Of a DNA stretch of 14,567 bases, positions 6,364-12,913 are shown piece after piece; positions within the stretch are counted from its first letter, which is position 1, and each line of letters starts with the position of its first letter. Under the pieces are notes generated by a model. It ran no database searches. It saw nothing but the letters and a program-made list of their open reading frames with translations, and had not been told where the DNA came from. The stretch spans positions 9,092 to 23,658 of the forward strand of contig JANLFZ010000028.1 in the NCBI GenBank assembly GCA_024653385.1, in the 5' to 3' direction. This DNA is from Thermoguttaceae bacterium (lineage in GTDB: Bacteria > Planctomycetota > Planctomycetia > Pirellulales > Thermoguttaceae). A program made the translations under genes and the position numbers.

Positions 6364-8082
6364 TTGGCGGCAAAACCGAGAATCCTGTGCATCTGCAACT
6401 CGACGCAGCGCATCGAGCCACTGCTCGGCTCGGCAGTGGACCAATACGAGGTCGTCGCCATGGACGACCCGATCCAAGCCCTCGACCGACTCGCCCATGA
6501 GACGTTCGAGGGCGTTTTCGTCGGGTCGGATCATCTTCAGGATGCCTTCGAACTGGCGCAACTGTTGCGCAACGAGCAGGTCCTCGAGGGTATGCCCGAT
6601 GGCGTGGTCCTCTTGGACCAGCAGAACCGTATTCTCTGGGGCAACGGTCGGCTCCAGGAGTGGTGTGGGCGCGAGGATGTGGTGGGGGCGAATTTCTATA
6701 GCGTGCTGGGCAGCCCCGAGATTCAGGGGCCCGACTTCTGTCCGTTCCACACCTCGCTGGCCACGGGAAGCCCGACCAGCTCGACGCTCCGCACGGAGGA
6801 CAACCGGTACTACCAAGTCCACGTCGCGCCCATCCGGCGACGGGGCGGCCCGCCCGAGTACTTGATCGTTACGGTCCGCGATACGACCTCCGAAATCCAC
6901 CAGCAGCAGAAGCTCGCGGCAATCCACCAGGCCGGCATGGAACTGGCCGATCTGACGCCGGAAGACCTGCTCCAAATGACCGTCGAGCAGCGGATCGACC
7001 TGCTAAAGTCGAACATCCTCCATTACACCAAGGACCTGCTGAAGTTCGAGGTGGTCGAGATCCGGCTCTTGGACCAGAAGACGGGAAAGCTCGAACCGCT
7101 GCTGTCGGTCGGCATGGAGCCGGAGGCCGCCAACCGGGCGTTGTATGCCCATCCGCAGAACAACGGGGTGACGGGCTTTGTCGCGGCGACCGGCAAGAGC
7201 TATCTCTGCGAAGACACGACCGAGGACCCGCTCTACCTGCCCGGCGCCGCCGGCGCCAAGAGTTCGCTGACCGTGCCGTTGATGCTCCACGACGAGGTCA
7301 TCGGCACGTTCAACGTCGAGAGCCGCGAGCCTCGGGCGTTCAGCGAGAGCGACCTTCAGTTTCTCGAGATCTTCACGCGCGATGTCGCGGTGGCCCTGAA
7401 CACCCTCGAACTGCTCGTGGCGGAAAAGGCTTCCGCGGCTGCCGCCAGCGTCGAGGCGATCCACAGCGCCGTGGCCCTACCGGTCGATGAGATCCTCAAC
7501 GACGCGGTCAACGTGATGGAACGCTACATCGGCCACGAGCCCGAGGTCGTCGAGCGGCTGCAACGGATTCTCCGCAACGCGCGCGACATCAAGCAGGTCA
7601 TCCAGATGGTCGGTCAGAAGCTCGCGCCGGTGCCGGCGCGGCTCGAACCGCCGCAGCCGGAACGCCCGTCGCTGCGCAAGGCGCGGATCCTGCTGGTCGA
7701 CGAGGATGCCCAGGTGCGCAGCGCCGCCCACGCCCTCTTGGAACGCTACGGGTGCGTGGTCGAGACCGCGCCGAACGGTGCCCAGGCCATGTCGATGATC
7801 CGCAATCTGCTGGCCGAGGGCGGCTACGACGCGATCATCGCCGATATCCGCTTGCCCGACATGAGCGGCTACGAGTTCCTCCTCCAGCTCCAGGAAGTGA
7901 CCGACGTCGAGCCGGTGCCCTTGATTCTCATGACGGGGTTCGGGTACGACCCGGGGCACTCGATCGTCAAGGCCCGCCAGGCCGGCGTGAAGCAGTTCCT
8001 CTACAAGCCGTTCCGGCTCGATCAGTTGCTTTCGACCGTCGAGCAAGTGATCGCGGCGCCCAAGGCGGTGCGCCAGGCGTAG
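6364..8082 (+). CDS. Multidomain signalling protein: pseudo-receiver, PAS, GAF, C-terminal receiver
   Basis: This 572-residue cytoplasmic regulator has, in order: a receiver-like fold at ~4-70 lacking the acidic pocket (ILCICNS, GVFVGSDH), so probably not phosphorylated; a PAS domain at ~72-175 with cysteines at 101 and 126; a helix linker; a GAF domain at ~200-350 (GVTGFVAATGKSYLCEDTTEDP, SLTVPLMLHDEVIGTFNVES); a helical segment at ~360-420 resembling a degenerate dimerisation domain with no clear phospho-accepting histidine; and an intact receiver at ~438-565 with phospho-acceptor Asp494 (ADIRLPDMSG), Thr524 and Lys548 (YKPF). There is no HATPase_c domain or output domain, so it likely receives phosphate from, or scaffolds, a kinase encoded elsewhere. 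The start is TTG 6364, with GGAG at 6351-6354, 9 nt upstream; no ATG in frame gives a complete first domain. Confidence 0.85.
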   Translation: MAAKPRILCICNSTQRIEPLLGSAVDQYEVVAMDDPIQALDRLAHETFEGVFVGSDHLQDAFELAQLLRNEQVLEGMPDGVVLLDQQNRILWGNGRLQEWCGREDVVGANFYSVLGSPEIQGPDFCPFHTSLATGSPTSSTLRTEDNRYYQVHVAPIRRRGGPPEYLIVTVRDTTSEIHQQQKLAAIHQAGMELADLTPEDLLQMTVEQRIDLLKSNILHYTKDLLKFEVVEIRLLDQKTGKLEPLLSVGMEPEAANRALYAHPQNNGVTGFVAATGKSYLCEDTTEDPLYLPGAAGAKSSLTVPLMLHDEVIGTFNVESREPRAFSESDLQFLEIFTRDVAVALNTLELLVAEKASAAAASVEAIHSAVALPVDEILNDAVNVMERYIGHEPEVVERLQRILRNARDIKQVIQMVGQKLAPVPARLEPPQPERPSLRKARILLVDEDAQVRSAAHALLERYGCVVETAPNGAQAMSMIRNLLAEGGYDAIIADIRLPDMSGYEFLLQLQEVTDVEPVPLILMTGFGYDPGHSIVKARQAGVKQFLYKPFRLDQLLSTVEQVIAAPKAVRQA

Positions 8083-8100
8083 CCGGATGTCCCGCCGTTG

Positions 8101-8126
8101 CCTCGCGGCCGCGCCTTGACGCGAGG
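8101..8126 (+). terminator. Hairpin between signalling gene and GH51 gene
   Basis: CCTCGCG (8101-8107) and CGCGAGG (8120-8126) form a perfect 7-bp stem with a 12-nt loop, 19 bases after the stop of the signalling gene. Flanking CCCG (8091-8094) and CGGG (8127-8130) can extend it past a bulge. A second smaller hairpin, CGCTTC (8132-8137) and GAAGCG (8146-8151), follows. No T-run is present, so termination is only probable. If it terminates, the GH51 gene needs its own promoter within about 60 bases; none is obvious. Confidence 0.4.
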
Positions 8127-8186
8127 CGGGTCGCTTCGCTCCAATGAAGCGTCGAACCTTGCCCTCGGACTCTCGGAGGAAACGCT

Positions 8187-10580
8187 GTGACCCGCCGATT
8201 CGCTCTCTCGCTCTGCGTCGCCTGGACGCTGGCCGCCCCCCTTTCCGCCGCCGACGAACTCGTGAAACTTGCCGTCGATCCCGCTCGGGTGCTCCATCGA
8301 ATCGACGAGAAGGTTTACGGCCATTTCCTCGAGCACATCTACAATTCGTGCAACGGCGGGCTGTGGGGCGATCTGGTCTGGAACCGTAGCTTCGAGTACA
8401 ACGCCGCCGGGTTGTGGTCGATCAAGGACGGGACGATCGTGCAGCAGGGCCTGTCGGTCAACAATCGCCTGGTCTTCGGCGACGCCGGCTGGACCGACTA
8501 CGAGTTCACCCTCGAAGCCCGCAAGACCGGCGGGCAGGAGGGCTTTCTCATCCTCTTCCGCGTGGCAGGCGACGACGACTTCTATTGGATGAACCTCGGC
8601 GGCTGGGGGAACCAGCGACACGCCCTGGAGCGTGGGCGCAGCGGCGAATCGCGATGGCACGTTGTCGGCCGCGCCGTGGACGGAAAGATCGCGACCGGCC
8701 GCTGGTACAAGATCCGCGTGCGCTGCGAAGGCCGGCACATCCAGGTCTGGCTCGACCAGCGGCAAGTCCTCGATTTTACCGACGACCAGTTTGCCCAGCT
8801 TCGGGGCAAGGTCGGCGTCGGTACCTGGGCCACCAAGGCCGAGTTCCGCAACCTGAAGGTCGCCGCGCTCGATGGCAAGGTCCTCTTCGAGGGCCTGCCC
8901 GAGAAGCTCAGTCAGCCTTCCGTGGCCCACCGATGGGCGGTTTACGGGCCGGGCAAGGCGTTCCTCGAAACCGACCGGCCGCTCAATAGCCGGTTCTGCC
9001 AGCGATTGACCGGCACCGACGGCGAGACGGGTATCGAGCAGACCCCGTTTTCGATTCGCGCGGGCGAAACCTACCGCGGGTCGCTCTGGGCCCGAGGCCA
9101 AGCGCCGGCCGGGATGGTTGTGCGCTTGCTCGATGGGCGCAAGGTTCTAGGCGAGGCGGTTCTCGCCGCACCATCGCAGGCGTGGCAGGAATTCCGTTTC
9201 GAGTTCCAGCCGGCGGCAAGCGCCGACCACGCCACGCTCCAGGTGGGCGTGCGGGGCAAGGCCGACGTGGCGATCGACCAGGTCTCGATGATGCCCGAGA
9301 GCTGGGCCAAGGCCGGCGGGTTCCGGCCCGACCTGCTCGACGCGATCGCCGCGCTGCGTCCGCCGGTCATCCGTTGGCCGGGCGGGTGCTTCGCCAGCGC
9401 CTACCGTTGGAAGGACGGCATCGGGCCGCAGCACCAGCGCAAGTCCTATCCGATCGAGATCTGGGACGACCGCGACACGAACTCGTTCGGCACCGACGAG
9501 TTCATCGCCATGTGCCGGAAAGTCGGGGCCGAGCCCTTGCTCGTGGTCAACATCGGCACGCCCCAGTGGCGGCACGAGGGGACCGAGGAGGAGTACCTCC
9601 AAGACGTCCTCGATTGGATCGAGTACTGCAACGGCCCGGCCGACTCGGCGTGGGGCAAGGTCCGCGCGGCGGGCGGCCATCCCGAGCCGTACCGCGTCAA
9701 GTTCTGGGAGATCGACAACGAGACCTGGGGCATGGGCGCGGCGGCCTACGCCGATGCCGTTTGCCGCATCGCCCCGCGCATGAAGAAGGCCGATCCCTCA
9801 ATCAAGCTGGCCGCCTGCGGCAGCGCGGGCTACGGCGACAAGGGGAACGGCCTGGAGTGGAACCGCGAGATCATCCAGCGCTGCGCCGAGCTGATCGACT
9901 ACCTGAGTATCCACCACTACGAGGACCCCAACCGGTTCGCCCAGGGGCCTCGCGATTACGAAGCGTTTTTCCGCAAAACCGGCGAATTGATCCGGAAGTC
10001 GAAGAACCCGAACCTCAAGATCGACGTCTCGGAGTGGAACGCCCAATCGACCGACTGGCGGACCGGGCTTTACGCCGGCGGGCTGCTCAACGGCTTCGAA
10101 CGCACCGGCGACGTGCTGGAGATCGGCGGCCCGGCCCTCTTCTTGCGGCACGTCTCGGCCAAAGCGTGGGACAATGCCTTCGTCAACTTCGACCACCGCA
10201 CCTGGTTCCCCGCCCCGAATTACGTGGTCATGAAGCTCTGGCGCGACCACTACGCGCCGGAGCGGGTCGAGCTGGCGGGCGACGCGGGGCCCTTGAACGC
10301 GGTGGCCACGCGCTCGGCCGACGGTCGCATGCTGGTCGTCAAGGCGGTCAACCCCGCGAAGACCGCAGTGGCCGTCGAGCTGACCGTCGCGCCCGGCTTC
10401 CGCCCGGGCGGGAGCAAGCTGACCCTCGTCGCGCCGGGCGACCTCAAGGCCCGCAACACACTCGAGCGGCCCGACGCCGTGCGGCCCACCCCGGGGACGA
10501 TCGAAGCTCGCGGCCAGACCCTGCGGTTTACCCTGCCCGGACTGTCGGCGGGAGCCCTTCGGGTGGACCGTGCGCCGTGA
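8187..10580 (+). CDS. Secreted GH51 alpha-L-arabinofuranosidase with inserted binding domains
   Basis: This 797-residue enzyme should release terminal arabinofuranose from arabinan, arabinoxylan or related glycans outside the cytoplasm. A signal peptide covers residues 1-21. The GH51 N-terminal block follows (VLHRIDEKVYGHFLEHIYNS, GGLWGDLVWNRSFE, to ~70). A beta-sandwich of CBM66/LamG type lies at ~80-230 (YEFTLEARKTGGQEGFLILFRV, DFYWMNLGGWGN, WYKIRVRCEGRHIQVWLD). A CBM4_9-like domain lies at ~245-370. The TIM barrel starts at ~378 (LRPPVIRWPGGCFAS), with predicted acid/base Glu512 (WEIDNE) and nucleophile Glu616 (VSEWN), then a C-terminal beta domain. Cytoplasmic GH51 enzymes are ~500 residues; the extra length is the two inserted domains. 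GTG 8187 has GGAGGA at 8175-8180, 6 nt before it. The exact substrate is unknown. Confidence 0.93.
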   Translation: MTRRFALSLCVAWTLAAPLSAADELVKLAVDPARVLHRIDEKVYGHFLEHIYNSCNGGLWGDLVWNRSFEYNAAGLWSIKDGTIVQQGLSVNNRLVFGDAGWTDYEFTLEARKTGGQEGFLILFRVAGDDDFYWMNLGGWGNQRHALERGRSGESRWHVVGRAVDGKIATGRWYKIRVRCEGRHIQVWLDQRQVLDFTDDQFAQLRGKVGVGTWATKAEFRNLKVAALDGKVLFEGLPEKLSQPSVAHRWAVYGPGKAFLETDRPLNSRFCQRLTGTDGETGIEQTPFSIRAGETYRGSLWARGQAPAGMVVRLLDGRKVLGEAVLAAPSQAWQEFRFEFQPAASADHATLQVGVRGKADVAIDQVSMMPESWAKAGGFRPDLLDAIAALRPPVIRWPGGCFASAYRWKDGIGPQHQRKSYPIEIWDDRDTNSFGTDEFIAMCRKVGAEPLLVVNIGTPQWRHEGTEEEYLQDVLDWIEYCNGPADSAWGKVRAAGGHPEPYRVKFWEIDNETWGMGAAAYADAVCRIAPRMKKADPSIKLAACGSAGYGDKGNGLEWNREIIQRCAELIDYLSIHHYEDPNRFAQGPRDYEAFFRKTGELIRKSKNPNLKIDVSEWNAQSTDWRTGLYAGGLLNGFERTGDVLEIGGPALFLRHVSAKAWDNAFVNFDHRTWFPAPNYVVMKLWRDHYAPERVELAGDAGPLNAVATRSADGRMLVVKAVNPAKTAVAVELTVAPGFRPGGSKLTLVAPGDLKARNTLERPDAVRPTPGTIEARGQTLRFTLPGLSAGALRVDRAP

Positions 10581-10598
10581 CGAGGGTGGAATCGTACG

Positions 10599-12095
10599 AT
10601 GGCTCAGCCGGCTTTCGACCTCTCCCGATCCCGGGCGGATGCCGTTGCCCGACTGACCGACGGCGTGCTCGATGTGTTGGTGCTTGGCGGCGGGATCGTG
10701 GGGGCGGGCGTGGCGCGCGACGCGGCCATGCGTGGCTTGCGCGTCGGCCTCGTCGAGCAGCACGATTTCGCCTTCGGCACCAGCAGCCGGTCGAGTCGCC
10801 TGCTCCACGGCGGGCTGCGCTATCTGGCGCAAGGACGGATTGGCCTGGTTTACGAGGCCAGCCGTGAGAAGCGGGTGCTCCATCGCATTGCCCCGCACCT
10901 GGCCGAGCCCTTGGCCTTCGTCTTTCCCACGTACCGCGGCTCCGGCTGGCCCTTGTGGCAATTGCGGATCGGCGTGCGCATCTACGACCTGCTCTGCGGT
11001 GGACGGAACCTCGGGCCCTCGAGCGCGATGACGCCCTCCGAGGTACTCGCCCACGTGCCGGGCCTGAACCGCGAAGGACTTACCGGCGCAGTCCGGTACT
11101 ACGACGGCCTGACGAACGATGCCCGGCTGGTGCTCGACACGCTCCGTTCGGCGGCCGCGTCCGGGGCGGTCCTTCTGAACTATACGCGCTGGGAACATGC
11201 CGCGCCCGACGGCCCCGGCTGGCGGTGCGGCGTGCGCGACGTGCTGGCCGACCGGGGCCACGAGGTCCGCGCCCGCACGATCGTCAACGCGACCGGCCCT
11301 TGGGCCGAGTCGTTGCCCCAGAGCGGCATCCGCTTGCGGCTGACCAAGGGTGTGCACCTGGTCGTCGACCGCGACCGGCTACCCGTGCCCGACGCCGTGG
11401 TGATGACCCAAGGGCGGCGGATCTTGTTCGCCATTCCTTGGGGGCGACGGGTGATTCTCGGCACGACCGACACCGATTACGCTGGACCGATCGACGACGT
11501 GCGCACGGAGGCAGCCGACGTCGAGTACGTGCTTGGCGTGGTCAACCGCGCGTTTCCTTGCGCGGGGCTTACGGCGAGCGACGTTCGGGCGACGTGGGCG
11601 GGCCTTCGGCCGCTTATCGCGAGCCGCCGCGGAGGACCTTCCGATATCTCACGCTCGCACGAGATCCGCATGCCGCACCGCGGCTGGATCGACGTGGCCG
11701 GCGGCAAGCTGACCACCTACCGCCTGATCGCCGAGCAAGTGGTCGACCGGGTGGCCGGCGTGTTGGGGCGCGGCCGGCTTGCGTGCACGACGGCCCACGC
11801 TCCCCTGTTGCCGCCCGAGGCCGTCGAGGGCCAAAGCGGCATCCTTCCGCCGCCGGTGCGGCCGGAGGTCGTCGAGCACGCCTGCCGCCACGAGTGGTCC
11901 ATGCATCTCGACGACGTCGTGCTCCGCCGCACGAGTTGGCAGTATGACGAAGACAACCCCGGCGAGGTTGCCGAACGGGTCTCGGGCTGGATGGCCGCGG
12001 AACTCGGCTGGGACGAGGCGACACGCCGGAGCGAAGTCGAACGATACCGGAATCTCGTCCGGGATTTCCGGGGTGTTTCCGCCGGATTAGAATAG
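10599..12095 (+). CDS. glpD: FAD-dependent glycerol-3-phosphate dehydrogenase
   Basis: GlpD oxidises glycerol 3-phosphate to dihydroxyacetone phosphate with FAD and passes electrons to quinone at the cytoplasmic membrane. At 498 residues it is the usual length. The FAD-binding GGGIVGAG motif is at residues 30-37, followed by the family signature SSRSSRLLHGGLRYLAQG and REKRVLHRIAPHL. Substrate and FAD-site segments follow (VRYYDGLTNDARLVLDTLRSAAASGA, NATGPWAE, TKGVHLVVDRDRLP, ILGTTDTDYAG, WAGLRPLI, VAGGKLTTYRLIAE). The C-terminal helical domain is present (HEWSMHLDDVVLRRTSW). The ATG has GGTGGA at 10585-10590, 8 nt upstream. It starts 18 bases after the GH51 stop, so co-transcription is likely, although the two reactions are not linked by any known pathway. 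No glycerol kinase or facilitator gene is adjacent. Confidence 0.93.
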   Translation: MAQPAFDLSRSRADAVARLTDGVLDVLVLGGGIVGAGVARDAAMRGLRVGLVEQHDFAFGTSSRSSRLLHGGLRYLAQGRIGLVYEASREKRVLHRIAPHLAEPLAFVFPTYRGSGWPLWQLRIGVRIYDLLCGGRNLGPSSAMTPSEVLAHVPGLNREGLTGAVRYYDGLTNDARLVLDTLRSAAASGAVLLNYTRWEHAAPDGPGWRCGVRDVLADRGHEVRARTIVNATGPWAESLPQSGIRLRLTKGVHLVVDRDRLPVPDAVVMTQGRRILFAIPWGRRVILGTTDTDYAGPIDDVRTEAADVEYVLGVVNRAFPCAGLTASDVRATWAGLRPLIASRRGGPSDISRSHEIRMPHRGWIDVAGGKLTTYRLIAEQVVDRVAGVLGRGRLACTTAHAPLLPPEAVEGQSGILPPPVRPEVVEHACRHEWSMHLDDVVLRRTSWQYDEDNPGEVAERVSGWMAAELGWDEATRRSEVERYRNLVRDFRGVSAGLE

Positions 12096-12123
12096 CAGAG
12101 GAGCGTATTCGGGAGGACGGACC

Positions 12124-12885
12124 ATGCCCGTTCACGATTGGACACGTGTGGACGCCGGGACCTTCCACGGGTTCCACACGGCGTGGGTCACTCATTTGAG
12201 CGAGACTCTCAACGGCGGCCTCTTGCCTTCGGGGTACTACGCGTTGCCCGAACAGCACGGGGGGCACCTGATCGCCGACGTGCTGACGCTCCAGGCCCCG
12301 TCGCCTGTGCTCCCGCCCTTGCCGCCTTTGGCGCCGGACGACGGCGGCGTGGCGGTCGTCGAGAGTCCGCCCCGCGTGCGCCGCAAGATGACGCCTTCGT
12401 CGGCGGCTCGAACGGCCCGGCGCACCTTGACGATTCGCCATATCAGCGGCCACCGCGTCGTGGCCTTGGTGGAGATCGTCTCGCCTGCCAACAAGGACCG
12501 GGCGGCACACGTCGCCGAGTTCGCCGACAAGGCGGAAAGGGCCCTCTACGAGGGTATCCACCTGGTGGTGATCGATCTGGTTCCGCCAGGCCCGTACGAT
12601 CCGCAGGGCATGCACGGTGCGATCTGGGACCGGTTCGACGACGAGCCGTACCCGCTGCCGGTCAACGAACCGCTGACGCTGGCTTCGTACGTCGCCGGTC
12701 CACGCCCGGAGATCTATCTCGAGCACCTGGCCGTGGGCTCGCCGCTGGTCGAGATGCCGTTGTTTCTAAATCCGGACCGCTACATCAACCTGCCGCTCGA
12801 GCCGACCTACTCGGCCGCCTACCGCGGCATGCCCGAGTTCTGGCGCGAGGTCCTCGAAGGCAGGCGATCGCCGCCGCAAGGTTGA
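12124..12885 (+). CDS. DUF4058 family protein
   Basis: This 253-residue soluble protein belongs to the DUF4058 family, whose function is unknown and which is common in planctomycetes and cyanobacteria. The hallmark N-terminus is MPVHDWTRVDAGTFHGFHTAWVTHL, followed by LNGGLLPSGYYALPEQ. A central segment (LTIRHISGHRVVALVEIVSPANKDR, then a helix, then GIHLVVIDLVPPG) has a strand-helix-strand pattern with an acidic residue and a K late in the motif; a distant resemblance to a PD-(D/E)XK-type nuclease fold is possible but unproven. A short Pro-rich linker with alternating PPLPPL sits at ~60-66. The ATG has GGGAGG at 12111-12116, 7 nt upstream, a strong site. It is 28 bases after glpD and may be in the same transcript. 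Its end is convergent with the PPDK gene. Confidence 0.9.
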   Translation: MPVHDWTRVDAGTFHGFHTAWVTHLSETLNGGLLPSGYYALPEQHGGHLIADVLTLQAPSPVLPPLPPLAPDDGGVAVVESPPRVRRKMTPSSAARTARRTLTIRHISGHRVVALVEIVSPANKDRAAHVAEFADKAERALYEGIHLVVIDLVPPGPYDPQGMHGAIWDRFDDEPYPLPVNEPLTLASYVAGPRPEIYLEHLAVGSPLVEMPLFLNPDRYINLPLEPTYSAAYRGMPEFWREVLEGRRSPPQG

Positions 12886-12887
12886 CG

Positions 12888-12902
12888 AGCCGGCAACCGG
12901 CT
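12888..12902. terminator. Hairpin between convergent DUF4058 and PPDK genes
   Basis: AGCCGG (12888-12893) and CCGGCT (12897-12902) form a perfect 6-bp stem with a 3-nt loop, extendable by a G-U pair. It fills much of the 28-base gap between two convergent stop codons, so it is well placed to end both transcripts. No T-run follows on either strand, which weakens the case for a classical intrinsic terminator. Confidence 0.45.
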
Positions 12903-12913
12903 TCCGTCAGGGG

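Noticed and set aside
9798..11357. 519-residue open frame on the minus strand
   Set aside because: It lies opposite the GH51 and glpD genes, both of which are clear families. Long antisense frames are expected in such GC-rich DNA, and the translation shows no recognisable domain.
11614..12726. 370-residue minus-strand open frame opposite glpD and DUF4058
   Set aside because: It spans two well-supported plus-strand genes and is Arg/Gly/Pro-rich with no domain, typical of a shadow frame.
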